A stretch of DNA of 64,000 nucleotides from Bacilli bacterium (GCA_016283935.1 JAEENX010000013.1:161759-225758); one strand, 5' to 3'; positions 46,903 through 56,847 are shown, numbered from the stretch's first letter. The notes: a model not told the origin generated them from the letters alone. Made by a program: numbers and translations.

Positions 46903-49749
46903 ATGGATAAGATAATAGTTAAAGGTGCAAGAGAAAATAATCTTAAAAATATAGATGTTGAAATACCAAAAAATAAATTAGTTGTCATGACTGGAGTATC
47001 AGGTTCAGGAAAATCTTCATTAGCATTTGATACTATTTATGCTGAAGGTGAAAGAAGATATATTGAATCACTAAGTGCATATGCTAGACAATTCTTAGGT
47101 GGAGAATCTAAACCAGATGTAGATTCTATTGAAGGATTGTCTCCTTCAATATCTATTGATCAAAAAACTACAAATAATAATCCGAGATCTACTGTTGGTA
47201 CAGTAACTGAAATATATGATTATTTAAGATTATTATTTGCGCGTATAGGTGTTCCATATTGTCCAACTCATCATAAACCAATTAAATCTCAATCAGTAGA
47301 AGAAATGGTTAATAAAATACTTGAATATGAAATAGGAACAAAATTAGAAATATTATCTCCAATTGTTCATGGAGAAAAAGGTACTCACAAAGACTTGTTT
47401 GATGAACTAAGAAAAGATGGATATTCAAGAGTTAGAGTAAATGGGACTACATATGATTTATCAGAAGAAATAAAATTAGAAAAAAATAAAAAAGATGATA
47501 TAGATGTAGTAATAGATAGAATAGTTATTAAAGAAGATATTAGATCTAGATTATTTGAAGCTATTGAAACAGCTACTAAATTATCACATGGTAAAGTAGT
47601 AATAAATGTAATAGGTGATAAAGAAATAGTCATGTCAGAGAATTATGCATGTCCTGAATGTGACTTCTCATTACCAGAATTAGAACCTAGAATATTTTCT
47701 TTCAATGCACCATATGGTGCATGTCCTGTATGTAAGGGATTAGGTAAAACTAAACATATAGATTTAAATCTATTAATACCTGATTGGAATTTATCAATTC
47801 CAGAAGGTGGTATTGCTTCATTTAAATATGGTAAAGCAAAATCATTTGGTAGACATGAAAACGAAAATGATTCTATAGATACTATTAAATTAAATACTAT
47901 GTGTCAGTATGAAAACATAGATATTAATAAATCTCTTAAAGATTTTAGTAAAGAAGAATTAGATAAAATATTATATGGTTCAGATAATATATATGAATAT
48001 AACTTTGGTTCAAGAGCAGGAGGCTCTAGAATCCAATTAGGAGTATATGAAGGTATAGTTACTAATCTAGAAAGAAGATATGTTGAAACACAATCTTCAT
48101 GGATTAGAGAATGGATAGATAATTTCATGGCTGAAGATACATGTCATGTATGTCATGGTTCAAGATTAAAAGATGAAATATTAAATATATTAATAAATAA
48201 AAAGAGTATATATGATTTATGTACTATGTCTATTAAAGATTTATTAAAATTCTTTGATACTATTAAACTAAATAAAACTGAAGAAGAAATATCTGGATTA
48301 TTAGTAAAAGAGATTAAATCGAGATTAGAATTCTTAGATAGAGTGGGTTTAAATTATTTAACCTTAGCAAGAGAAGCTGGAACACTTTCAGGTGGTGAAG
48401 CTCAAAGAATTAGACTTGCTACTCAAATAGGTTCTTCATTAACAGGAGTTCTATATGTTTTAGACGAACCATCTATAGGTCTACATCAAAAAGACAATGA
48501 TAGATTAATTGATTCATTAAAGAAAATGAGAGACTTAGGAAATACTCTTATCGTTGTAGAACATGATGAAGATACAATGAGAGCATGTGATTATCTTATT
48601 GACATTGGTCCAGGTGCAGGAGACCAAGGTGGTTATTTAGTAGCAGCAGGTACTCCTGAAGAAGTGATGAAAAATGAAAAGTCATTAACTGGACAATACT
48701 TATCAGGTAAATTAAAAATTGATGTACCTACTAAAAGAAGAAAAGGTAATAAGAAATTTATTACTATTAAAGGTGCAGAAGAAAATAACTTAAAGAAGAT
48801 AAATGTTAAATTCCCACTTGGAACATTAACATGTGTAACTGGAGTATCAGGTTCAGGTAAATCTTCATTAGTTAATTTAATATTATGTACTGCATTACAA
48901 CAAAGTGTTTATAAATCAAAAGTTCATGTTGGTAAACATAAATCAATAGATGGTTTAGAAAACATTGATAAAGTTGTACAAATAACTCAAGATCCAATAG
49001 GTAGAACTCCTAGATCAAATCCTGCTACATATACAGGTGTATTTGATGATATAAGAGAAGTATTTGCATCTACTAAAGAAGCAAAGATGAGAGGATATGA
49101 TAAAGGTAGATTCTCATTTAATGTTAAAGGTGGAAGATGTGAAGCTTGTTGGGGAGATGGAGTTAAGAAAATAGAAATGCATTTCTTACCTGATGTATAT
49201 GTACCATGTGACGTATGTCATGGAACAAGATTTAACTCTGAAACATTAGATATAAGATTTAAAGGTAAGAATATAAATGATGTATTAAATATGAGAGTAA
49301 GTGAAGCATTAGAATTCTTCAGTGCTCATAAAAAAGTAAAAGATAAATTACAAGTATTATCTGATGTAGGTTTAAGTTATATTAAACTAGGACAAAGTGC
49401 TCCAACACTTTCAGGTGGTGAAGCAGGTAGAGTTAAACTTGCAAAAGAATTACAAAAGAAAGCTACAGGTAAATCTATATTTATATTAGATGAACCAACT
49501 ACAGGATTACATACTGATGACATAAAGAAATTATTAATTATATTACAACGTATAGTTGATAATGGAGATACAGTAGTTGTAATTGAACATAATTTAGATG
49601 TAATCAAAGTAGCAGATTATATTATAGATTTAGGACCTGAAGGTGGAGATGAAGGAGGTACTATAGTTGCAACTGGTACTCCAGAAGAAGTAGCTAAAGT
49701 TAAAGAATCTTACACAGGTGAATATCTTAATAGAATATTAAAAGGTTAA
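46903..49749 (+). CDS. uvrA: excinuclease ABC subunit A
   Basis: '[35 protein letters not shown]', two LSGG signatures, zinc Cys pairs; start MDKIIVKGA behind GAGGTGAG. Confidence 0.97.
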   Translation: MDKIIVKGARENNLKNIDVEIPKNKLVVMTGVSGSGKSSLAFDTIYAEGERRYIESLSAYARQFLGGESKPDVDSIEGLSPSISIDQKTTNNNPRSTVGTVTEIYDYLRLLFARIGVPYCPTHHKPIKSQSVEEMVNKILEYEIGTKLEILSPIVHGEKGTHKDLFDELRKDGYSRVRVNGTTYDLSEEIKLEKNKKDDIDVVIDRIVIKEDIRSRLFEAIETATKLSHGKVVINVIGDKEIVMSENYACPECDFSLPELEPRIFSFNAPYGACPVCKGLGKTKHIDLNLLIPDWNLSIPEGGIASFKYGKAKSFGRHENENDSIDTIKLNTMCQYENIDINKSLKDFSKEELDKILYGSDNIYEYNFGSRAGGSRIQLGVYEGIVTNLERRYVETQSSWIREWIDNFMAEDTCHVCHGSRLKDEILNILINKKSIYDLCTMSIKDLLKFFDTIKLNKTEEEISGLLVKEIKSRLEFLDRVGLNYLTLAREAGTLSGGEAQRIRLATQIGSSLTGVLYVLDEPSIGLHQKDNDRLIDSLKKMRDLGNTLIVVEHDEDTMRACDYLIDIGPGAGDQGGYLVAAGTPEEVMKNEKSLTGQYLSGKLKIDVPTKRRKGNKKFITIKGAEENNLKKINVKFPLGTLTCVTGVSGSGKSSLVNLILCTALQQSVYKSKVHVGKHKSIDGLENIDKVVQITQDPIGRTPRSNPATYTGVFDDIREVFASTKEAKMRGYDKGRFSFNVKGGRCEACWGDGVKKIEMHFLPDVYVPCDVCHGTRFNSETLDIRFKGKNINDVLNMRVSEALEFFSAHKKVKDKLQVLSDVGLSYIKLGQSAPTLSGGEAGRVKLAKELQKKATGKSIFILDEPTTGLHTDDIKKLLIILQRIVDNGDTVVVIEHNLDVIKVADYIIDLGPEGGDEGGTIVATGTPEEVAKVKESYTGEYLNRILKG

Positions 49750-49775
49750 TAAGTAAAAACTTATTAACTTTTTTT
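49747..49775 (+). terminator. intrinsic terminator
   Basis: TTAATAAGT AAAA ACTTATTAA CTTTTTT. Confidence 0.75.
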
Positions 49776-49818
49776 ATTGTATACTGTATAATATTTATAT
49801 AAGGTTGGTGTCATAAAT

Positions 49819-50631
49819 ATGGATCCATATTTACATATATTTAATTTCAACATAAGATTTTATTCTATATTTATATTACTAGCAGTAGTAGCTGTAACAT
49901 TCTTTACAGAAAGAGAAGCTAAAAGATTGGGAATAAAACAAGATTTTATATTTAATATGTTATTTTGGTCTTTTATATTTGGAATATTAGGGGCTCGTTT
50001 ATATTATGTAGTATTTAATTTCCAAGAATATATTAAAGATCCAATTGAAATAATAAAAATATGGAATGGTGGTTTAGCAATACATGGCGGATTACTTGCA
50101 GGAGTATTAACATGTTACTTATATTGTAAACGTTATAATGTAAGACCACTTAGAATGTGTGATTTAATTGTTGTTCCTTTATTATTAGGACAAGCAATTG
50201 GAAGATGGGGAAACTTCTTCAATCAAGAAGCTCATGGTGCTGCAACAACAGTTGCTAAACTAAAGAGTTTATTTATTCCAGATTTTATAATAAATGGAAT
50301 GCAAATTGATGGAGTTTATTATTTTCCTACTTTCTTCTTTGAATCAATAGTATGTTTAGTTTCATTCTTGGTATTATGTATAATAAGAAGAGGTAAATAT
50401 ACTAAAGTAGGAAGTATGACAGCATCTTATTTAATGATATATGGTGTATTAAGATTCTTTATAGAAATAGAAAGAACAGATGCATTAATGATAGCCGGAT
50501 TTAAGATGGCTCAAATAGTATCAGTAATAATGTTTATTATTGGTCTAGTATTAATGATGTATATAAGCAGAAAACCAAAGTTTGATGATTTATATAATGA
50601 TAGAACTAATGTAGATGAAATTAGATTTTAG
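49819..50631 (+). CDS. lgt: prolipoprotein diacylglyceryl transferase
   Basis: 'GARLYYVVFN', 'IWNGGLAIHGGLLAG', 'GQAIGRWGNFFNQEAHG', 'GVLRFFIE'. Confidence 0.95.
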   Translation: MDPYLHIFNFNIRFYSIFILLAVVAVTFFTEREAKRLGIKQDFIFNMLFWSFIFGILGARLYYVVFNFQEYIKDPIEIIKIWNGGLAIHGGLLAGVLTCYLYCKRYNVRPLRMCDLIVVPLLLGQAIGRWGNFFNQEAHGAATTVAKLKSLFIPDFIINGMQIDGVYYFPTFFFESIVCLVSFLVLCIIRRGKYTKVGSMTASYLMIYGVLRFFIEIERTDALMIAGFKMAQIVSVIMFIIGLVLMMYISRKPKFDDLYNDRTNVDEIRF

Positions 50632-50643
50632 GGAGGTTACAAT

Positions 50644-50982
50644 ATGAAAAATGTTAATGAAATGTCATTAGATCAAAAGATTATGGAATTACAACAATGT
50701 GTTAGTAAAGCAAGAGTTGGAGCAGAAAATCCAGGAAGTGTAGATTATGAATTTTTACAACAAGCACAACTAGGAGACGCAAGAGAAGAAATGTTAGCAT
50801 ACTATGCTACACTTATTCAAAAAGCAAATGAATATAGAAGTGGAAAATTCAATAATTTAGATTATGAAGTTAGACAACAAGGAATAAGAGATATTAACAA
50901 CAAATTAGATGCAGCATTACTTGCTTTCCCAGGATATGGACTTGAAGAAGAAATAAAGATGGCAAGTGGATTTGGAAGATAG
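50644..50982 (+). CDS. hypothetical helical protein
   Basis: Complete ORF behind GGGAGGTT, followed by terminator. Confidence 0.7.
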   Translation: MKNVNEMSLDQKIMELQQCVSKARVGAENPGSVDYEFLQQAQLGDAREEMLAYYATLIQKANEYRSGKFNNLDYEVRQQGIRDINNKLDAALLAFPGYGLEEEIKMASGFGR

Positions 50983-51002
50983 TTAAAAACTATCTTTTTT
51001 TA
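50980..51002 (+). terminator. intrinsic terminator
   Basis: AGATAGTT AAAA ACTATCT TTTTT. Confidence 0.7.
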
Positions 51003-51036
51003 TTAATATGTGTTAAAATCTAAATCGGTGAGGGAT

Positions 51037-51396
51037 ATGAATAACCTAGTAATAGCTTATTTAGGTGATGCCGTATATGAGTTATATATAAGAAATTATC
51101 TTATTAATAAAGGCATCGCTAAAGTAAAAGACTTGCAACAAGAATCTATTAAATATGTATCAGCAAATGCTCAAAGAAGAATTGTTGAAAAATTAATAGA
51201 TTTAAACATTCTTACGGAAGAAGAATTAGATGTATTTAATCGAGGAAGAAATGCTTCTTCTCATAGAAGTAAATCAACTGATATTATTACATATAAAAAA
51301 GCTACAGGTTTTGAATGTATAATAGGTTACTTATATAATAATGATAGAGAAAGATGTAATTATTTATTAGATTACATAGTAGGTAATAATTTATGA
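51037..51396 (+). CDS. mrnC: Mini-ribonuclease III
   Basis: 'LVIAYLGDAVYELYIRNYL', 'RGRNASSH', 'YKKATGFECIIGYLYN'; start at ATG 51037. Confidence 0.92.
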   Translation: MNNLVIAYLGDAVYELYIRNYLINKGIAKVKDLQQESIKYVSANAQRRIVEKLIDLNILTEEELDVFNRGRNASSHRSKSTDIITYKKATGFECIIGYLYNNDRERCNYLLDYIVGNNL

Positions 51397-52067
51397 GAGT
51401 ATGTGGAAAGAACGTTTTCAATGAAACAGATTTAAAAACAATTAGAAGAGTAATGATATCTAAGAATTTTCATGATCAAGAAATCATGAAAAAAATCAGA
51501 GATAACAAAATTAAATTTGTAGAAACTGATCAAAGAGATTTAGATAGAATGTTACCACATAATCAAGGAATAGTATTTGATATAAATGACTATGAATATT
51601 ATGAATTATCTTCAATTGAAGATAATGAAAATACTGTAGTTATATTAGATCATTTAGAAGACCCTCACAACTTTGGAGCAATAATTAGAACATGTGAAGC
51701 ACGTGGTATTAAAACAATTATTATTCCAAAAGATAGAAGTGTAGTAGTAAATGAAACAGTTATTAAAACTTCTACAGGTGCTATATCAAGAGTTAAGATT
51801 GTACAAGTTGCTAACTTAGTAAATGCAATTAATAAACTTAAAGATATGGGTTACTTTGTATATGCAGCAGAAGCAGGTGGAGAAGATTATAGAACTGTTG
51901 ATTATGCAGATAAAGTAGTACTAGTTATAGGTAGTGAAGGATTTGGAGTATCTAGACTAGTAAAAGAAAACTCAGATGTTATTATTAGTATTCCAATGAG
52001 AGGAGAAGTAAATAGTTTAAACGCTTCAGTTGCAGCAGCAATACTTATATATGGAATAGGAGAATAA
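51393..52067 (+). CDS. rlmB: TrmH/RlmB-family rRNA 2'-O-methyltransferase
   Basis: 'LDHLEDPHNFGAIIRTCEA', 'VIGSEGFGVSRLV', 'IPMRGEVNSLNASVAAAIL'; ATGA overlap with mrnC. Confidence 0.94.
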   Translation: MRVCGKNVFNETDLKTIRRVMISKNFHDQEIMKKIRDNKIKFVETDQRDLDRMLPHNQGIVFDINDYEYYELSSIEDNENTVVILDHLEDPHNFGAIIRTCEARGIKTIIIPKDRSVVVNETVIKTSTGAISRVKIVQVANLVNAINKLKDMGYFVYAAEAGGEDYRTVDYADKVVLVIGSEGFGVSRLVKENSDVIISIPMRGEVNSLNASVAAAILIYGIGE

Positions 52068-52070
52068 TAA

Positions 52071-52673
52071 ATGAAAGAATTTCAAGATAATGAATTAATC
52101 AATTTAGTAAATGAGAAGAATGAAGATGCTAGTAATTTACTATATGAAAAATATAATTATATAGTAGATATAATTGTTAACAAATATAAAAAAGGTGCAT
52201 ATTATTTTTCAATCGATTTAAATGAATTAAGACAAGAAGCATTAGTAGGCTTTTCTGATGCACTAGTTTCATTTGATCAAGATAGTGATGCATCACTTAA
52301 AACGTTTATTACTTTATGTGTTGAAAGAAGAGTAAGAAACTTCATTAGAAGAAGTGACACTATTAAAGATAAAATGTTAAGAGAAGCATATTCATTAGAT
52401 ACACCTATATCTGAAGAAGGTGGATCATTAGTAGATGCAATACCATCTAGTAATTTATCTAATCCAGAAGATAGAATGGTAGAAGAAGAATCTATTAAAG
52501 AATTAAAAACTAAAATAAATGATTTACTAAGCCCACTTGAAAGAGATGTATTTGAACTTATGGTTAATGAATTTACTGAAGAAAATATTTCTGAAATATT
52601 AAATATAAGTTTAAAACAAGTATATAATTGTGTATCTAGAATACGTATGAAATTAAAAGATGTAAAAATTTAA
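52071..52673 (+). CDS. sigH: SigH-type RNA polymerase sigma factor
   Basis: 'LRQEALVGFSDALVSFDQDSDASLKTFITLCVERRVRNFIRR', C-terminal region 4; position upstream of secE-nusG. Confidence 0.85.
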   Translation: MKEFQDNELINLVNEKNEDASNLLYEKYNYIVDIIVNKYKKGAYYFSIDLNELRQEALVGFSDALVSFDQDSDASLKTFITLCVERRVRNFIRRSDTIKDKMLREAYSLDTPISEEGGSLVDAIPSSNLSNPEDRMVEEESIKELKTKINDLLSPLERDVFELMVNEFTEENISEILNISLKQVYNCVSRIRMKLKDVKI

Positions 52674-52680
52674 AAAAATG

Positions 52681-52709
52681 TTGAAACCAACGCTTTTGTG
52701 TGCTATATT
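52681..52709 (+). promoter_or_regulatory. secE-nusG promoter
   Basis: TTGAAA-17-TATATT. Confidence 0.8.
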
Positions 52710-52736
52710 ATGTTTGTACACGAAAGTGTTTTTTTT
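52689..52736 (+). terminator. terminator of sigH that contains the secE promoter -10 in its loop
   Basis: AACGCTTTTGTGT (52689-52701) pairs with ACACGAAAGTGTT (52718-52730) over 13 bp with two G-U pairs, then T tract. Confidence 0.7.
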
Positions 52737-52763
52737 ATACAATAATTTTTAGAGGGTGGAAAT

Positions 52764-53210
52764 ATGGCTAAAAAAGTTAATGCTACTGAAGAAGTCGTAG
52801 CAAAAGACGAGAAAAAAGTTTCTAACAGACAAAGAAAAGAAGCTGTTAAAGCTGCTCGTATTAAAGAAAAAGAAGCAAACAAAAAATTAAGAAAAGAATT
52901 AGAAGATCAAATTGATTCTAAATATGATGAATTAAAAGAATTAAAGAAATCAAAGAAAGCTTCTAAGGATGAAGTAAAATCAATTAAAGTTGAAATTAAT
53001 GCTTTAAAGAAAGAAAGAAGCATGGTTGGTAAAAAGAAAAAAGATACATTCGTTGGAGATTGTATTGAAGAATTAAAACTAGTTAGATGGCCTAGTAAAA
53101 AAGAAGTATTAAAGTATACAATATCTACAATTGTATTTGTTGTATTCTTTGCATTATTCTTCACATTAATAGATGTATTATTCGCATTAGTTAAAGGATG
53201 GTTGAGTTAG
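52764..53210 (+). CDS. secE: preprotein translocase subunit SecE with long Lys/Glu-rich N-terminal extension
   Basis: 'FVGDCIEELKLVRWPSKKEVLKYTISTIVFVVFFALFFTLIDVLF' core. Confidence 0.93.
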   Translation: MAKKVNATEEVVAKDEKKVSNRQRKEAVKAARIKEKEANKKLRKELEDQIDSKYDELKELKKSKKASKDEVKSIKVEINALKKERSMVGKKKKDTFVGDCIEELKLVRWPSKKEVLKYTISTIVFVVFFALFFTLIDVLFALVKGWLS

Positions 53211-53211
53211 T

Positions 53212-53754
53212 ATGGGAGAAAAATTATGGTATGTTGTTAATACTTATTCTGGACATGAAGCAAAAGTTCAAGAAAAGTTATTAAGTAGAGCTGAATCAAT
53301 GGGATTCCAAGATTACATTTTTAGAGTAATCATTCCTGAAGAAACAGTATATGAAACTAAAAAAGACGGAACAAAAGTTGAAAAGAAAAAGAAAATGTTC
53401 CCAGGTTATGTATTAGTAGAAATGATCATGACTGATGAAGCATGGTATGTTGTACGTAATACTCCAGGAGTTACAGGATTCTTAGGTTCATCTGGTAAAG
53501 GTGCTAAACCTATACCATTAACTCCAATGGAAATAGACAAGATCTTAATTGGTATGGGTATGTCTAGAGTTGATGTTGATGCTGAACTTAAAGTTGGTAC
53601 TAAAGTTGATATCGTTGATGGACCATTCAAAGGTATGTCTGGTACAATCGATACAATTGATGCTGAAAATTCAAGACTTACTGTATTAATTGACTTATTC
53701 GGTCAAGAAACTCCAGTTGAAGTTGAATTATTCCAAGTTTCAATCATTGGCTAA
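53212..53754 (+). CDS. nusG: transcription termination/antitermination factor NusG
   Basis: 'LWYVVNTYSGHEAKVQEKL', 'FPGYVLVEM', 'RNTPGVTGFLG', KOW 'VDIVDGPFKGMSGTID'. Confidence 0.97.
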   Translation: MGEKLWYVVNTYSGHEAKVQEKLLSRAESMGFQDYIFRVIIPEETVYETKKDGTKVEKKKKMFPGYVLVEMIMTDEAWYVVRNTPGVTGFLGSSGKGAKPIPLTPMEIDKILIGMGMSRVDVDAELKVGTKVDIVDGPFKGMSGTIDTIDAENSRLTVLIDLFGQETPVEVELFQVSIIG

Positions 53755-53774
53755 TAATTATTGTATTTATATAT

Positions 53775-53806
53775 ATAAAGAAGGATTTACATCCTTCTTT
53801 TTTTAT
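53775..53806 (+). terminator. terminator after nusG
   Basis: AAAGAAGGAT TTAC ATCCTTCTTTTTTT. Confidence 0.8.
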
Positions 53807-53838
53807 GTATAATAACTATTCAAAGAAGAAGGGATAAT

Positions 53839-54243
53839 ATGAGCTATACAAAATCTAAGCAACAAATATTAAAAGAAATGAAAGATATATATTATAAAGG
53901 TGTATCTGAAAGATTAGATTGGATGGGTTATTTAATTACAGAAGATAATAAACCTACATATCATCATATATATAAAAAAGAATATTTGAAGAAAGAAGAT
54001 AAAGATTATAATGCTACTGTAGAAAATGGAGCATATTTAGGTAAAAGAAGTCATGAAATGCTACATAAATTAGAATTAATAGATCATGATTTATATGAAT
54101 GTTGGAATGATATTTTTTATGTGATAGCTAATATGAGAGTTAAACCAGTTCAAGATATATGGGATACTATATTTAAGCTTAGAGATATAAGCGAAAATAC
54201 GCTTATAGAACATAAAAAAAGTAAAAGTAAAATAAATAAGTAA
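53839..54243 (+). CDS. hypothetical small protein with HNH-like residue pattern
   Basis: 'THHIYKKEY'-like 'YHHIYKKEYLKKEDKD...NGAYLGKRSHEMLHKLELI'. Confidence 0.6.
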   Translation: MSYTKSKQQILKEMKDIYYKGVSERLDWMGYLITEDNKPTYHHIYKKEYLKKEDKDYNATVENGAYLGKRSHEMLHKLELIDHDLYECWNDIFYVIANMRVKPVQDIWDTIFKLRDISENTLIEHKKSKSKINK

Positions 54244-54250
54244 AAAAAAC

Positions 54251-54279
54251 TTGATATTTGACTTGTTTAATGTTATTAT
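54251..54279 (+). promoter_or_regulatory. rplK-rplA promoter
   Basis: TTGATA-17-TATTAT. Confidence 0.75.
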
Positions 54280-54309
54280 CTTAATTGCTAAATTGTTTAT
54301 TTAGTTAAG

Positions 54310-54334
54310 TGGGAGGGAAATGCGGATTAGCCCA
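54310..54334 (+). promoter_or_regulatory. candidate L1 autoregulatory leader motif
   Basis: TGGG AGGGAAATGCGGATTAG CCCA in the rplK 5' UTR. Confidence 0.4.
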
Positions 54335-54371
54335 AAACCACTAGCGAAAAATACGAAAGGATGTGTTTTAC

Positions 54372-54962
54372 GTGGCAAAGAACGAAAATGTAAAGATTAT
54401 TAAGTTACAAATTCCTGCTGGACAAGCTACACCTGCACCACCAGTTGGTACAGTTTTAGGACCTGCTGGTATTAACTTACAAGATTTCTGCTCTAAGTAC
54501 AATGACGCTACTAGAGATAAAATGGGAAATATTATTCCAGTTGAAATCACAGTTAATGAAGACAGATCATTTAGTTTTGTATTAAAAACTCCACCTGCTG
54601 GAGACTTAATCAAAAAAGCAGCTAAAATCCAAAAGGGATCAAAGAAGGGTGCTAACGAAATCGTTGCTACAATTACAAAAGATGACGTTAGACAAATTGC
54701 TGAAACTAAACTTCCAGACTTAAACGCTTATGATATCGAAGCTGCAATGAAAATCATTGAAGGAACAGCTAGAAACATGGGTGTTGCTGTTAAAGGTGTT
54801 AATGACGCTGAATTAGCTGAACAATCTAAGGAAGCTGCAATCGAAGAAGCTAAAGAAGCTAAGAGAGAAGCAGAATTAGAAGCTATGGAAGAAGAAGTAG
54901 CTAATAACACTCAAACAGAAGCAGAAGTAATCACTGAAAAGAAAGATACAGACGCTGAATAA
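54372..54962 (+). CDS. rplK: ribosomal protein L11 with long acidic C-terminal extension
   Basis: '[29 protein letters not shown]'; GTG start at 54372 behind AAAGGA. Confidence 0.94.
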   Translation: MAKNENVKIIKLQIPAGQATPAPPVGTVLGPAGINLQDFCSKYNDATRDKMGNIIPVEITVNEDRSFSFVLKTPPAGDLIKKAAKIQKGSKKGANEIVATITKDDVRQIAETKLPDLNAYDIEAAMKIIEGTARNMGVAVKGVNDAELAEQSKEAAIEEAKEAKREAELEAMEEEVANNTQTEAEVITEKKDTDAE

Positions 54963-55033
54963 TTATTAAACAATAAATTATTTATAATAAACAATAAAAT
55001 ATCCGCTAATAAACCACGATTGGAGGAAAAATA

Positions 55034-55732
55034 ATGAGAAGATCAGGTAAGAAATATGTGGAAGCTTCTAAATTAGTTGAAAAGAATAAAAATTATTCTT
55101 TAGATGAAGCAATAGAATTAGCAAAGAAAACTACTATTACTAAATTTGATAGTTCAGTTGAAGTTGCAATCAAATTAAATATTGATACTAAAAAAGCTGA
55201 TCAACAAATGAGAGGATCTTTAGTATTACCTAATGGTAATGGTAAAACTAAAAGAATCTTAGTTTTAGCAAAAGGTGAAGCTGCTACTGCAGCTAAGAAT
55301 GCCGGAGCTGACTTCGTTGGAGAATTAGATTTAATTGAAAAAATCGAAAAAGAAAACTGGTTCGATTTTGATGTTATCATCGCTACTCCAGAAATGATGC
55401 CTGCATTAGGAAAAATTGGTAAAGTTTTAGGACCTAAAGGTTTAATGCCAAACCCTAAGACTGGAACAGTTACACCTACACCAGCTGCTGCTGTTGAAGA
55501 TGTTAAAAAAGGTATGATCGAATATAGAGCTGATCAATATGGAAATATCCATGTTATGGTTGGTAAAGTATCTTTTGACTCAAAGGCTTTAAAAGAAAAT
55601 ATCGAATATGTAGTTTCTACAATGGTTAAGGCTAAACCTCAAACTGTTAAAGGAAAATACATTACAAATATTTCATTATCTACAACTATGGGTCCTGGTA
55701 TCCATGTAGATCAAAATTCATTTGACATGTAA
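55034..55732 (+). CDS. rplA: ribosomal protein L1
   Basis: 'TKFDSSVEVAIKLNIDTKKADQQMRGSLVLPNGNGK', 'PALGKIGKVLGPKGLMPNPKTGTV'. Confidence 0.97.
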   Translation: MRRSGKKYVEASKLVEKNKNYSLDEAIELAKKTTITKFDSSVEVAIKLNIDTKKADQQMRGSLVLPNGNGKTKRILVLAKGEAATAAKNAGADFVGELDLIEKIEKENWFDFDVIIATPEMMPALGKIGKVLGPKGLMPNPKTGTVTPTPAAAVEDVKKGMIEYRADQYGNIHVMVGKVSFDSKALKENIEYVVSTMVKAKPQTVKGKYITNISLSTTMGPGIHVDQNSFDM

Positions 55733-55749
55733 TCTATTACGTGTTAATA

Positions 55750-55885
55750 TTAATTACGTTAAAAAAACTTTTTACCGAAGACAGCAAGGGACTTAGGTCT
55801 TAATAATCTTGCCGAGGGAACGTTTCAAATTCTTTTATATGAATGAGAACTTTCCCTTTGTGGAAAGTTTTTTTATAAAAATATA
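55750..55885 (+). ncRNA. L10 leader (rplJ 5' UTR autoregulatory RNA) with attenuator
   Basis: 'CCGAAGACAGCAAGG...AATCTTGCCGAGGG' and terminator ACTTTCC CTTTGT GGAAAGT T7 (55849-55874) before rplJ RBS. Confidence 0.85.
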
Positions 55886-55897
55886 AGGAGGACATAT

Positions 55898-56395
55898 ATG
55901 GCAAGCTCAAAGATTTTAGCAGGTAAACAACAAATTATTGATGAAATCTCTGAAAAAGTAAAAGGTTCTGAATCTGTTATTTTATTCAGATATGCTCAAT
56001 CAACAGTTGCTGATTTACAAGAACTAAGAAGAGAACTTAAAAAAGTTGATAGTGATGTAAAAATCTATAAGAATACTCTTGTTAGAAGAGCATTAAGCGA
56101 TAATGGTATAACTATGGATGAATACCTTGAAGGTCCAAACGCTATCGTTTTTGGTAAAGACTTACTAGAACCAATCAAAGTTTTAGATACATTTGCTAAG
56201 AAACATGATAACGTTGAAATCGTTGGTGGTATCATTGATAATAACGTTGCTGACTTATCAGTTATCAAAGATTATGCTGCTATCCCATCTATGGAAGGAT
56301 TACTTACTATGTTTGCTGGTGGATTGATAGAACACGTTAAAAACCTATCTATTGCACTTAATTTATATGCCGAACAATTAGGTGACGAAAACTAA
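55898..56395 (+). CDS. rplJ: ribosomal protein L10
   Basis: 'LQELRRELKKVDSDVKIYKNTLVRRAL', 'GPNAIVFGKD'. Confidence 0.96.
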   Translation: MASSKILAGKQQIIDEISEKVKGSESVILFRYAQSTVADLQELRRELKKVDSDVKIYKNTLVRRALSDNGITMDEYLEGPNAIVFGKDLLEPIKVLDTFAKKHDNVEIVGGIIDNNVADLSVIKDYAAIPSMEGLLTMFAGGLIEHVKNLSIALNLYAEQLGDEN

Positions 56396-56418
56396 TTAAT
56401 TTGAAAGGATGATTTAGA

Positions 56419-56787
56419 ATGGCAAAATTAACTACAAGCGAAATTATTGACGCAATAAAAGAAATGAAAATTTTAGAAGTTAAAGAATTAGTAGACGCTA
56501 TGAAAGAAGAATTTGGTGTTGATCCAAGTGCTGTAGCTGTTGCTGCTGCTCCAGCTGCTGCTGCTGAAGATACAGGATCTTCTACTAAGACTGTTGTATT
56601 AAAAGACTGTGGAGCTGCTAAGATTGCAGTTATCAAAGTTATCAGAGATATAACTGGTTTAGGATTAGTTGAAGCTAAAGGTTTAGCTGACAATGGTGGT
56701 AACGTTAAAGAAAACGTTTCTGCTGCTGAAGCTGAAGAAATTAAAGCTAAATTAGAAGAAGCTGGCGCTACTGTTGAATTAGCTTAA
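56419..56787 (+). CDS. rplL: ribosomal protein L7/L12
   Basis: '[12 protein letters not shown]' hinge and '[24 protein letters not shown]'. Confidence 0.97.
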   Translation: MAKLTTSEIIDAIKEMKILEVKELVDAMKEEFGVDPSAVAVAAAPAAAAEDTGSSTKTVVLKDCGAAKIAVIKVIRDITGLGLVEAKGLADNGGNVKENVSAAEAEEIKAKLEEAGATVELA

Positions 56788-56792
56788 TAAAA

Positions 56793-56822
56793 TTACTCGT
56801 ATTTATATACGAGTTTTTTTAT
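56793..56822 (+). terminator. terminator after rplL
   Basis: ACTCGTAT TTAT ATACGAGT TTTTTT. Confidence 0.8.
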
Positions 56823-56847
56823 GCTATAATTCTTATAGGTGATTTTT

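Noticed and set aside
54363-54371. rplK start at GTG 54363
   Set aside because: It would sit almost on top of the AAAGGA RBS; GTG 54372 gives normal spacing and a canonical L11 N-terminus.
55740-55897. L10 leader as a novel RNA
   Set aside because: Matches the established ribosomal protein L10 leader architecture with attenuator, so described as a known element.
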